The position numbers and the translations under genes were made by a program. From Rhizoclosmatium globosum (taxonomy: Eukaryota > Chytridiomycota > Chytridiomycetes > Chytridiales > Chytriomycetaceae), in contig MCGO01000004.1 in the NCBI GenBank assembly GCA_002104985.1, positions 558,001-622,000 of the forward strand: 64,000 bases of DNA. The letters run 5' to 3'. The notes beneath the pieces were generated by a model. The model was not told the DNA's origin, searched no databases, and saw nothing but the letters and a program-made list of their open reading frames with translations. Positions 45,629-57,100 of this stretch are shown piece after piece. The number at the start of each line of letters is the position of its first letter. The stretch's first letter is position 1.

Positions 45629-46680
45629 ATGGTATCCTTCCTCCCCTCTCATCAGCATCCACCCATCCTTCCCTCCTCCCTATCTCTCTCTTTGCGATAC
45701 GCGCGTATTGTGCTTCTATCGTTCATTCGCTTACTGATTGCTGCGTCCACCGTCACTCCTCCCTCAAACAAAATCATCCCAAAAAACAGTCAACCCAAAA
45801 CAACTCAGGCATCCAAACCCTTTTGGAAGCTGAAAAAGATGCGAGCAAAATTGTGACAAAGGCCCGTCAATGTTAGTCTCTGTCCAGCGCTGTAACGCTG
45901 CTCGGTTTTTTCCAACACTCTCGAACTCAACATCGTACTTTCTCTTGCTTCACAGACAGGGTCCAGCGTCTCAAGGACGCAAGAGCGGAGGCTCAAAAGG
46001 AAATCGAAGTCTTGAAGGCTGAAAAGAACAAGGAATTCAGTGGATTTGAGCAAAAGGTATACCCAGTTCTGCGAATCATCCACGTCGTATAGTCTCTCTT
46101 ACTTGGCGTCCCGGAGTGCATCGCTTTGGGTCTTTTTATCTTACATCAAATTGCATCCACAAATTCTGTGTTTCCACGTTGGAGGCTCTTTGGATATGGA
46201 TATCTTTCAAACGACTCGAATAACCAGCAACTTTTGAGGTTCAAAGCCCATATAATATAACTGTGGACACAAACCTATTGAATGCCTGCTCTATACTTCT
46301 GGAATGGCAAAGCTTCGAAAATACTTGTACTCGAAGGGCTCAAATCCAATGAACAGCAACGCGTATTTCAGACGGGAAACAGTTTCAACTATCTTGCTCT
46401 CATCTCTTCACATTTTATTCCGGCTTGACTATTACGAAATATGACGTTAAATCTTGGTTTTAGTTCTCAGGATCCAATGACGACTCCTTCACCAAAGTTA
46501 ACGCAGAAACAGACCAGAAAATTGTCGAAATCGATGCGGCCTACAAGAAGAACAAGGATCTCGTTATTGAACGTATGTTGGCAGGATTGGTCAACGTGGA
46601 GCCAAAGGTATTTCTTGAATATTTGTCCTTGTTCACTCAATAACGCTTGTTAGGTCCACATTAACGTCCGCTCTGCTTAA
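45629..46680 (+). CDS. VMA10: V-type ATPase subunit G
   Basis: Exons 45629-45631, 45790-45871, 45956-46056, 46464-46607 and 46654-46680 give 118 residues, matching Vma10. The N-terminus MSTQNNSGIQTLLEAEKDAS followed by IVTKARQYRVQRLKDARAEA is diagnostic. Subunit G forms peripheral stalks with subunit E in the V1 sector. The first coding exon is just the ATG, followed by a 158-nt intron. Intron 3 is 407 nt, very long for this window, and the last exon encodes only eight residues. Confidence 0.95.
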
Positions 46681-46853
46681 TTTGTTTCATATCACGCCTT
46701 TTCATCAATTTTCTCTCCGACTTTGATTTGTTTCCGACCAAATACCATTGTAATGACTTGAAATAAATGGAAGGAGGAACGAATATCTTGTATTCTCACA
46801 AACAGACTATAAATAATTATTTTGTACACCATGAAAACACACTGATATAGAAA

Positions 46854-48884
46854 TCAACCGGAGAGTGCTTCAATCAACCCAGTAATGGTCCCAATCCTCT
46901 CGAGCTCAATTTTGTTCTGTAATTTGATTAATATTCTTCTTGTCATATTAGCAGTTCAAGTCACCTGAATATCTTCGACGGTCCATCCCACTTCTTGACC
47001 ATCGCAACCCTCCACCGACACAACTTGCATACAACTATAGTGCTTGGGATAATCCATATCTAATTTGACTTGGACGATTTGCCCTGAGCTGATTCCAACT
47101 TCCACAAGACCAGCTTCGATATCCCAACAGATATGCAAGCATGGCTCCTTGGTCTCCAACTGTTCTTTCTCCTTGAGACGCAAGAAATACGTTGTAAGGC
47201 GAGTACGCGTTTCTTGAACAATAAGGGAAATAATGTGCATCGGGGATGTCGTTGCAGTGGACCTCTGAGACGATGACTTTGAACCCGCATAATGCGACAT
47301 ATGGTTATTATTCGCCATTTGGACAATATCAGAGATGTCGAGTTTCACATTGGCAAGCTTTTAAAGGAGGGGTGTGAGTTAGGCTCCTTGATGAAAAGGA
47401 GAAAAAAAAATTCCAGCCAAGCAAACACAACAAAACAAACATACCTTTGCCTCAACCATCATCTTATTAGCCCCTTCCACGACTTCCCGAATCTGCATAT
47501 CTAGTACTGCTGCGATTCCTGATCCAGACACCAAGTTGGGAGAAAACTCCACAACCAGTTCATCAATGTTCACAGCCTCCACTCTCACAATCCCGCTGAG
47601 TTCCATCAACTTTGCTGTCCAACTCTGACACCAAACAAGGTGGCCGTCAAGACGCGGGTCACGAAGTTGTACGGCTTGCTTTGCTTCCGCGATTTTCGTG
47701 CTCAAGTCAGTGTAGGCGGACTCGAGCTGCGCAATATCATGGAGATGCGTCTCGTTTGCACTGAGAGTTGAAGATAATTGTGTTTCAAGCGTTTCCAGAC
47801 GGGTTTGAAGGGTTTGGACGGGTTCGCGCTTTTGGGGGGAAACTTTGTTAAAAACGATATTGCTTTCATGTAAGTATGTTTACCAGCTGCTCGTTCATTT
47901 CCATGAGTTCAGAAAGCGTTTTCTGTCATGGAATGGTGTCGTTAGTTTGATGGTGGATTGAAGGAGAACCAGTCACACCTTTTCTGGATCAAAGTTGGAC
48001 AGAATCTCGGCAATTTCAGCATTCTGTTGGCAATTAAACGAGCAAATTCAGTTTAAGAAGACATTCAAGAATCATGAGTCTAACCAGAGGCCCCATTTTT
48101 TCCAGCAACTCGGCAGCCCTGTTGCGACCCTTGAGGAGCTCTTCGTGTTCTAGTTTTACGCGTTAACGACATGACACCTAGTTCACTCATCTAGATTCCT
48201 AACCATTACAGACTTGGTCCACAAGGGAAGAAAGCGTCTCGTGTGCTGCTTCGGTTTCTCGTTTAAACGCTTTCAAATGAATCTTCATATTTTTGATACG
48301 TTGGTCTGCGCAAACCGCGTCAGTTAATTGATGTTCTAGGAGGCCAAGAAACACACCAGTTTCTGCGATTTCTTGGGGAGACGTCCATGTTGTAGGGACT
48401 GCTAAAACACGCTTCAAAAACATTTCTTTCGTGGTTTGCTCCAGGAAGTTGAATTTGAGTTTCGAGAATAGTTCCTAACGGCAGATTCGAGTAAGCGACA
48501 TAGAGATTGTGTGAATAGAATTGAGTAGCATTTGGCTGTTTGTGTGGTCGGGTACCTTGTGGAACTTCAATTCGGCCTCCATATTCTTTGGGTTCGCCAG
48601 CAACAGCCCGCGCACATCCAACTTCTCAGTGCGGTCGTCTTCGATAGTTGGATTCTCCTGGTTTCCTTTCCAATGCTGGATTTGCTTTTGGAAGTGGAGC
48701 TTCAGCTTCTGCTCATCCACTGTCTTGATGATGCTGAGGTGCGACGAGAGAGAGGTAGGAGCCAGATGGTTATTATGATGAAGATGATGAGGAGGTTTTG
48801 GGATTCAGTGTCGATTCCTGCGAAACGGCATACATCGTACCTCTGGAGCGAGTCCGATGTCGTTGGTCCCTCTGATGAAAGCAT
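46854..48884 (-). CDS. SOS7-like kinetochore coiled-coil protein
   Basis: Exons (minus) 48884-48841, 48733-48556, 48474-48204, 48149-48085, 48023-47979, 47922-47884, 47828-47445, 47357-46965 and 46916-46854 give 493 residues. The N-terminus MLSSEGPTTSDSLQ is joined in frame to the next exon. The stretch LKFHKELFSKLKFNFLEQ, then TTKEMFLKRVLAVP, resembles the Sos7/Kre28 domain (KL.F.YLEQ.TKEKFLR). A central coiled coil is followed by an RWD-like mixed region. Sos7/Kre28 proteins bind the KNL1/Spc7 kinetochore scaffold. The family call rests on short remembered patterns and is moderate. Confidence 0.62.
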
Positions 48885-49160
48885 CGTTTCGGACGCTTTT
48901 CTTGATCAAAATCTCCAATACGACCAACCAAATTGTTCTGTAAGTTCATCTTTTTTCAATCTCTATTGGTTGTATGGGGCATAGTTTATTTAAAGATTTA
49001 CGTCGAAGATTAAAACACCAACCATCCCCGACACAAAGGAGAAACAGAGCCAGGTTCCTCAGACTTTCGGAGACTTCGAAGTTTATTCCACATTTAATAC
49101 GAAGTCAATCTTGTATCTTCTCATTTGGGAAAGCAGTCGACGTATTCCAGCTGTATTTCA

Positions 49161-52100
49161 ATGACGGAAATACAACGCGACGCTGTAACGCCTGCAGTAG
49201 CAGAACGTGCTAAAATATACGGACCTCCTCCACCAAAGACTCCCCACGAACCGAAACTACCCGGAAATGACGCCTTTCTTCCTCGCGTTGCCCAAGGAAA
49301 CGCAGTTACCACATTTCAAACTGGCGTTCCTGGAGCGGAAACCTTGACGAAACAGCAACTATCTCAAGTCAATTTGGTGTTGGAACAAATGGATCGATTA
49401 CGTGCAATGATGCGGGAAAAGGAGATTGATATGTTGAAATTGCGACACGAAAATATGATTCTAAAGCAGGTAGAACTCTATTTGACTTGAATTTTGAGTA
49501 TCAGATACTGAACGATACTCTTGTGGGGTTGCTTTCAGATTGAACGAAGGCAGCAAAAGGAAATTGAGCATTTGGATGTCCAAAGTCATGACGCACCAAA
49601 GATTATTCGAGGCCTGCGCGAAGAAATTGTTGGACTTAAGGTATAATAACGGGGCCTGTTCACTCTATCTTCCGCATTCTCATCAACTTACATCAAGGGC
49701 AAAATCAAATCTTACTACGCACAATTGAACGCAGAAGGGCGACGAGTGAGGGGCTTAAATGACGAATGCTTAAAACTTCGGGATACAGTGACTCGCCTGG
49801 AAACTCTGACTGCTTGCAATGAGTTGGAAGATCGGGAATCACTGACGAGAAAGGTAACGGAAGCAACCGAGAAGCTCAAATATCAAGAAAACCAACTTGC
49901 TGTATGTTTTTACTCTCTTTGTTTCCGAATCTCAAGATAAACAAAATAGGAAGCACATCGAAAGTCGGAAATGGTGGAAAAGCTGTTGAACAACGAGAAC
50001 CGCCAATTGAGAGGAAAAATTCATAATTTAACGGCTGAAAACTCGTTCTTGAAGGACAAGATTCAGAAATCGATGGATCATCTTCAGGTACCTCGAGGAA
50101 TACAGAAGTTTTTTGTATTGAAACCAATTCCACAGGATAAAGACAAAGAGATTGCATCTCTTTCTATATACCGGTACAATGCAGTTCACAAAAAAGTGGA
50201 TCAGGTTGTTTGCAAAAAGTGTGAAGTTCGGGAAAAGGAAGAATGTGAACTCAGGAGGAAACAGTCTATTCTTGGTAAGAAAAACGTTCTTTCCGACGTT
50301 ATTAAATACCATGTAGACAAAATTCCAACGGTACCATCGCCAATTGTGTCTGTTATTGACGGAAGCTCAGTACAAGTTGTAGTTGCCGCCCCGTATTCCA
50401 ATCCCGACACTAATATTGAATACGAAAAACTGACTTTGAAAGTTGCATCTGATCCCAATCATTCAACAATTATTCGGGAGTATTCAATACCCGTTAAAAA
50501 AGCTTCAGATGCCGCAAACGAGGAAGACAAGCATAACTTCAAATCAGAAGTCACTATTCAAGGGCTGGTCAGTGGCCAATATTACCACTTCTTATTGGTT
50601 GCCAGTAAAGAGGGAATTGATGGGCATATCAGTGTCCCCGTTTCACTGTTAGTTGGTAATGCATTGAATCTCTTATGGAGATGAATCTGATTATTCCACA
50701 GACGAAGTTCCACAAAGTCCTCCAAAACCAGCTGTTGCACACTCAATTCTACCCCCGATAATTCAGTTATTTATCGAGCCTTTCTCGACTGGACAGAAAG
50801 CATCGGCTCCAACATCATACCAAGTATATCACAGCAACGACCCACAGATGACAGATTCGTTCTTAATTGGAGAGGTCACTGTCGAAGCGGACAAAAATCT
50901 CAAGTTCACATATAACAATCCTCGAATTGGAATTATGCATTACTTCAAAGTTGCCGCTGTAAATACAATGGGAGTTGGTAAATTCAGTGAAATTTCTGAT
51001 CCAATTTTGATGGGTAAGTGATCCATATTTGTTTGAGGAACTAAACAGCAACAGACTGTCCACCCAATCAACCTTCAAAGCCACATATCACAAAATTAGA
51101 CAACCAATCAATTCACATAACTACTAGTAGTGAACCTAATGGTGGCACTGAATTGGAAGGGTGGAAGATTATGTATTATAAAACTACACCTCCTCCTGAA
51201 GGGGAGACTTCGAGTCCAATAACAACCGTGTTTGTGAAATCAACAGGACTGCATCACTCATTAGATCATGTTATTGAAGGCTTGGAACCAGGGGCCCCTT
51301 ACATCTTCAAGGTATTGGCAACGAGTCAAGGAGGCGAATCAGACCCAAGCGAGAACAGTGACGAAGTCAATCTAGGTATCACACACTTCTTCCTATTCTA
51401 ATTTGTAACTTAAGATTATTCCAGATCATATGATGCCCATCCCAGACCCCCCCGTCGTCGAAATTACATCAGGAACCTCTGTAACATTCAAATTCCCAGA
51501 AGATCCTAATTCAAAGTACGGGGATCGGCCAAAATTGACTGGTTACAAAATTCTTGGTTACCACGATATGAGTTCAAAGACAGCGGTGAATGTTTCTTGC
51601 TCGATTGAAGAACTCAATTTTGTGTTGGATGGATTGGATCGAGGTTAGTTACTTCTTAAATGGCGTAGAGCGATCTAACTAAATGAATTTCCAGGTGCTT
51701 CCTATAACTTTGCTCTGGCGTTGATAGGAGAGGAAGCTGGAGGTGGATAAATACTAGCAATTTCATAATTCTAACCATGTAAACTTAGAGGGTACACCGT
51801 CGGAATTAGTCTTTGTCCCATTAGCAGGTAAATTTAAGAGTCACACTGCATTAGGCAAGAAACTTAACGATAAAATTTAGCGGGAATTGCATTACCACCA
51901 TCACCTGAAGTCGTTGACACGGAACTCAAATCATCAACGTCCGAAATTCTTCGTGATGATCCAGACGCACCAAATCCTGGACAACTCAAGAAATCTAAAT
52001 CACGCTCTCTGTCTCTCACACAAAGGTCACAAAACATGCATGATGGGAACCCTGCCTACCATGACCCTGAAGAAGGGGGAGGATCGCTTCTTGTGCCTTC

Positions 52101-52230
52101 AGATGCTCAACCAACGATAGATGCAATTAAAGCAGGCAACAAAAAAATGGCAGCAAAGTCGAGCTCGAATTTGAAGCAAACGCACGGAGGAGCACACCCT
52201 AAACCGCCTGTTGCCCCAAGGAAGAAATAG
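49161..52230 (+). CDS. Lebercilin-like coiled coil with fibronectin type III repeats
   Basis: Exons 49161-49469, 49539-49640, 49698-49901, 49950-50087, 50136-50655, 50702-51013, 51055-51375, 51425-51643, 51695-51742, 51789-51827 and 51881-52230 give 853 residues. Residues about 75-250 are coiled coil (GKIKSYYAQLNAEGRRVRGL ... NNENRQLRGKIHNL), resembling the lebercilin (LCA5) domain. From about residue 300 come three or four FN3-like modules, e.g. PNQPSKPHITKLDNQSIHI and LEGWKIMYYKTTPPPEG ... IEGLEPGAPYIFKVLA. The C-terminus is Lys/Pro-rich (HPKPPVAPRKK). Lebercilin binds IFT machinery. The coiled coil is secure, FN3 likely, lebercilin orthology uncertain. Introns after the coiled coil are mostly phase 1, typical of FN3 module borders. 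Confidence 0.6.
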
Positions 52231-52336
52231 CATTTCATAACTGACTCTTTCTCTCGTTTTGACCAAATGTTATTTCATTCTCTCTGCTCTCTTTATTTAT
52301 ATTTATCTTTTGTTTTTTCGGGGGATGCGGATGTCG

Positions 52337-53836
52337 TTAGACAAGGAAGACTGCTGGATTGAAGGCTGGCATTGCGAGAAGCGGACCTTTGTTTTTCAGC
52401 TAAATACGTATTTTATGTAGTGTTTTAACCATCAGTAAAAGCTCATTGCGAAAAAAAAATGGAATTACCTTTGCTTGTAGGAGCGTGTGTTCCACAACAC
52501 CAATCCTGAGATCCATTTGCTTAATGTCAATCTTAAGCTTGCCCATTCCTTTTTTAATGTTGACTAAGGGCTGAGAGTCTGTCATTCCGTTTCCAATCTC
52601 GTCCATTCGTGTCTATATTTCATTAAATCATTACGAACTGACAAATGGGAACAAACCTTCACTGCGTCCAACTCCTCTGAAATTCTAGCTAGTTCTACGC
52701 TTAATTCGCCGACGTTGCTATTCGAGACGTTGTATTTTTGTCTCAACTCGCTGATTTGATCCTGTAGAACCCTCTGCTCGTCAATTTGTGATTCAAACTG
52801 AGTATTGATGTATTTTTCACGAGAGCTGATTTTTTCGAGAGTTTTCTCGATTTCACTGTGCAAGCGTCCAAGCTGGTGCTTTGATTCTGAGAGTGATTTT
52901 TCGATTGTCTGTTTGGATATATCGATATTAATATTCAAAGTATGAAAGAAATTGGTACCATTTGATTGATGGCCATTTGTTCAACGTGTATTCTCCAGTC
53001 TTTGTTGTCATTTGAGATTTGAACACGAAGTTGGGGTGCGACACGTTCGACTTCTAGTTTCCACTCGGCTTGATCAACTTTTGGCCTCGCTGGAAGTGGT
53101 GGCCTTATTAAAAATGGTAAGTGAAATGGGTAGTTTGAGGAAATTATTACTTCGGTGTGTCCGACTTTCCTCGAGTTCTGACCCCTTCAACATACGCCTC
53201 CTCTTCCTCCTCCTCATAGTGAAACTTTTCTTCGATGTTGTCAGTTGTAACTTCTGCGTCATCATCGACTTCTGCTTCTTCCGGGTAACTGTTTGTTGAC
53301 TGGAGGTAAGTGTTGAATATGAAGTTGATAAACTCAACTCGTCAACTTTATGCGTTGGTTTTTGGAAGACGAATCCCGAAGTTGCCATGACTTTATCGAC
53401 CACTGATTGAAGTGCGTACAATACTGCCTCTCCATGACCTTGCTTCAGTTTGTGGGGACCATATTCAAATGGAATACCCAATTTTTTGAGTTCGTTCGCT
53501 GCAATCAAGAACGACACGAGAGTTTTAATATTTGACGTGGAATTGATGTGATACGGACCTATGTTGGCGGCACTAGCGTTGGGATCATCGAATTGGCCCG
53601 GTGGTTCAAAATCGATTCGCAGCTTATGAAGAAGCCATGCAAACAAGGAAGTAAATACGAAGAACTGTTCATTAGGGTTTGCTGCAGGGGCCATGAAGTA
53701 GAATCGTGAGAGAGGAGGGAACCCGCTGTCAAATATTCAGAACACCCTTGATAACAACGATCAAGTAGACTCACGAATCTCTACAGAACTTATTGTGATA
53801 GTCGAGCACCTTCAGTTTGTCGAGTATGTCATCCAT
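52337..53836 (-). CDS. IFT57: Intraflagellar transport protein 57
   Basis: Exons (minus) 53836-53775, 53725-53339, 53288-53151, 53103-52959, 52908-52657, 52612-52469 and 52399-52337 give 396 residues. The N-terminal calponin-like region reads DILDKLKVLDYHNKFC, then PNEQFFVFTSLFAWLLHKL, FDDPNASAANI and KLKQGHGEAVLYALQSV. An acidic linker (YPEEAEVDDDAEV, HYEEEEEEAYVEG) leads to PKVDQAEWKLEVERVAPQL, then KDWRIHVEQM and a coiled coil. These match IFT57/HIPPI, a peripheral IFT-B subunit. Start codons of this gene and BBIP1 are 53 bp apart. Confidence 0.95.
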
Positions 53837-53889
53837 ATGGAGGTTGTTTCGTCAGTTAGTTTTTCGACAATTCTATTTATCAGAATAGA

Positions 53890-54123
53890 ATGGAAGGGAC
53901 GAGCAAGAGCAACATCACAGAACCGAAAGTAAACGAACGAATCGCGCGAACCAAGTTTATCCCATTCGAAGGTCTGTTTTCAACAGATGGACCATTGGGG
54001 GCAGTTCGAGACGCGAAGCTGAATGCGAGCAAGTTTATCTTGTGCAAACCAAAGTTGATGCCCATTAAATCACGGGCTGTTGCAGAAGCTGAAGAGGCAT
54101 TAGCAAAGAAGAAAACACAATAA
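53890..54123 (+). CDS. BBIP1: BBSome-interacting subunit BBIP1 (BBIP10)
   Basis: A single exon of 77 residues, close to animal BBIP1. The diagnostic core ILCKPKLMPIKSRAV matches the LCKPKLLPLKS motif of BBIP1; upstream FIPFEGLFSTDGPLG and the downstream charged helix (AEAEEALAKKK) fit the family. BBIP1 is the small BBSome subunit that bridges BBS4 and BBS18-neighbouring proteins for ciliary membrane traffic. It shares a 53-bp promoter gap with IFT57 and ends 25 bp before the RFC1 start. Confidence 0.82.
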   Translation: MEGTSKSNITEPKVNERIARTKFIPFEGLFSTDGPLGAVRDAKLNASKFILCKPKLMPIKSRAVAEAEEALAKKKTQ

Positions 54124-54148
54124 AAACACTTTTGGAATCGAGTTTGTG

Positions 54149-57100
54149 ATGGTGATTCCAAACACACTATGCAGTTAAGGACCACTCACGCAGCCTCCAA
54201 CACAGGATCTCCGAAACTACTTTGCGCGTGTGGATAAGCCAAAGACGGCAAAGGCGGTGAGTCTTGTCCCGGATGCGTTTGCGCCAAAGCACTGCATCCA
54301 CTCACTTGTACTAAAGCAACGGTTGCATTAGGGAGGTTCGCCGCCGAAGGAAGCAACGGCTGCTGCGACAACATCAACTGGAACATCGTCGACGAAGCGC
54401 AAGAGTGACGAAGGTTTGTTGCGATTGTTTGGCCTTGGTCCGAAACTCTGAACACACTCACTCACTCGCCCACTCACCCACAGCAAAGGAGTACGCTGCC
54501 CCTCCACTCTGCTATTCACTCCACGGCATTAACGCATTTGATTTCATCGAATTAGGGACGTCAAGTCACCTTACTTCACAAAACAGTCTAGGTACGTTTC
54601 TTGTCTCCCTTTCCTACCCCAGACTCATCCACTTTGTAGCCCTGCCAAGAAGGCTGCCGTAGACCCTGCTGCATTCTTCAACGCAAACGCGAAGATTAAT
54701 CAGAGCTCGAAACCTGTGAAACCCGTTGCGAAACCAGCTCCATCAAGGCCTACCTCCTTTGCCAAACCTGTAAATCCTTGCCACCATTCTGGGTTTCGCA
54801 TTATTCACACACATATACATTCAGGATGATGACGATGAATTCGCGGACTTTGATATCGATGTGAGCCAGATTGACGCGTCTATTCTCGATGCCCCAGTCA
54901 GCAAGGGTTCGTTTCACTCTGATATTATCTCGCCTATGTTAACTTTTCTCGAAACTGTCAGTTCCTGCAACTGCAAAAGTGGAAGCCAAGGCATCACCAG
55001 CGAAAAAGGCGGAGAATCCTTTGCCTCCCAAAAAAGCTGCCACGCCCATTAAACCTCCGCCTGTTATTCAAAATGAAGAATTGGAAGTGCCTGTAAAGGC
55101 AGAAGTCGCGAAAGAAACGAAGAAACTCTCGCCTGCGAAAGTTGCTATCAAACCTGAAGAACCAGCACCCGCAAAGAAGCCTTCTCCAATAAAACCAGAG
55201 ACTGCCGTCAAACCTGTGCTCAAGAAGGAAGCATCATCGGTTGACACTGCAGCTGCAGATGTTTCTTCCAAGAAGGCAAAGTAAGAACTGAATATGCCCA
55301 TTCAAGCTTCTGACTGTTACTGAACACCACAGCTACATGAAAATTCTCGCAAAAAAGAATAGTGGTCCTGCCGCTCCGGGTACAAAGGAGATTCCAGTTG
55401 GGGAAGAAAACTGTTTGGCGGTGAGACTTATTCTTCACAACCATCTTTTCAAACGTCTCCATGACAGAATCTCACCTTTGTTTTCACCGGAGAGCTATCG
55501 TCTATTTCACGTGATGACGCTCAAGATTTGGTCAAACGATATGGGGGGTGAGAACGTGACATGAATTTACGGATCGCTGATAATGTTGTAGGCGTGTTAC
55601 TGGCTCTGTCAGTGGAAAGACGTCATACGTTGTTGTGGGAGAGGAAGCTGGTGCATCAAAGCTGACCAAGGCTGCATCCTTGAAGGTCAAGCAATTGGAC
55701 GAAGATGGTCTCTTTGACTTGATTCGTAATGCAAAAGGAAAGCCTGATCCTTCGTCTAAAGCCCCTGCAACAAAGAAAAGTACTTCATCAGCGTCGGCTA
55801 CTACTTCCGCCGCCGAAAACAAAGCCCCTGTGGCGGCTGCTTCTTCATCCTTCTATTCCAATAAGTCAAGCGTTGACGCAAAAGGAAAAGCGCCAATGAC
55901 GGAAGCCGCGCGGCCTCCATTACAACCAATGAACCAGTACGTATTTTTGGCTGATATGTAAGGACTTATGGTTGGGCAGGTCGAGTGAGCTCTGGACAAC
56001 AAAGTACAAGCCAACTAAGTATGACGATGTAATGGGAAACAAATCCAACGTGACAAAGCTTGCCACTTGGTTGAAAAACTGGAATGCCTCTACTGCATCT
56101 GAGAAGCCTGCCGCAATGAAAGAAGATCCTGGAAAGAGTCGCGCGATTTTGATTTCCGGACCTCCAGGAATTGGAAAGACAACCGCTGCGCACCTTGTTG
56201 CCAAATTGGAGGGATTTGAAATTGTGGAGTTCAATGCTAGTGACACAAGAAGTAAAAAGACAGTTGCCGTAAGTTCATCAACGATGCAGTTCATTGTTGC
56301 TTATGTGGTTTTCTTTAGGATGTTGTTAAAGAAATGACTGGAAGTCATACTCTTGCCGAGTACTTCTCAAAAGAATCTGCCGGACAACACAAAGCCAAGC
56401 GACAAGTGTTGATTATGGATGAAGTTGACGGAATGTCTGCTGGTGATCGAGGTGGTATTGCTGAGCTTATTAATATCATCAAGAAGTCTAAGGTATGATA
56501 TCGTTTTTGTCAACAACCACACTCATTGTTTTCACTAGATTCCCATTATTTGTATTTGTAACGACAGACAGTCTCCCAAAGTCAAGTCTCTCGTCAACCA
56601 CTGTTATGACATGAGATTTATGAGGTTTGTCTATTTGGTTTAGAGTAGCCTTTGTTTACATTTTTGTTCCACAGACCAAAGACTGCAGAGGTTGAGAAGA
56701 CAATCAAAAGCATTTGTCAAAAGTAAGGTCTTTTTCCGTTATGGGTGAGATATTGATTGTTGTAATTGTAGGGAGGGTCTGGACCTCAAGTTCAACGTGG
56801 TTGACACTCTTGTCAAGAGCACTCAGTCTGATATTCGACAAATTCTCAATATGTTGTCAACATACCGTTTGCAAAGTCAAGAGCTGTCGTTTGATCAGTC
56901 TCGTCAATTGTAAGTGGGTTTGAAACACTACGTTGTCTTACCAATCCAATGCCAACAGGTCACAAAGCTCAGAAAAGAACATGGCTAAGAGCCCATGGGA
57001 CGTTACTGGGACCTTGTTGAACCGTGGATCATTCCGTGATTCCAGCTTTGCTGATAAACTGGAGCTTTACTTCTCTGATTTCAGTTTGATTCCTCTGATG

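Noticed and set aside
48532..48984. Plus-strand frame that could extend the lebercilin-like gene upstream
   Set aside because: It overlaps the SOS7-like 5' exons on the other strand, where an in-phase splice (48841 to 48733) gives a better model; the plus-strand join needs a poor 38-nt intron.
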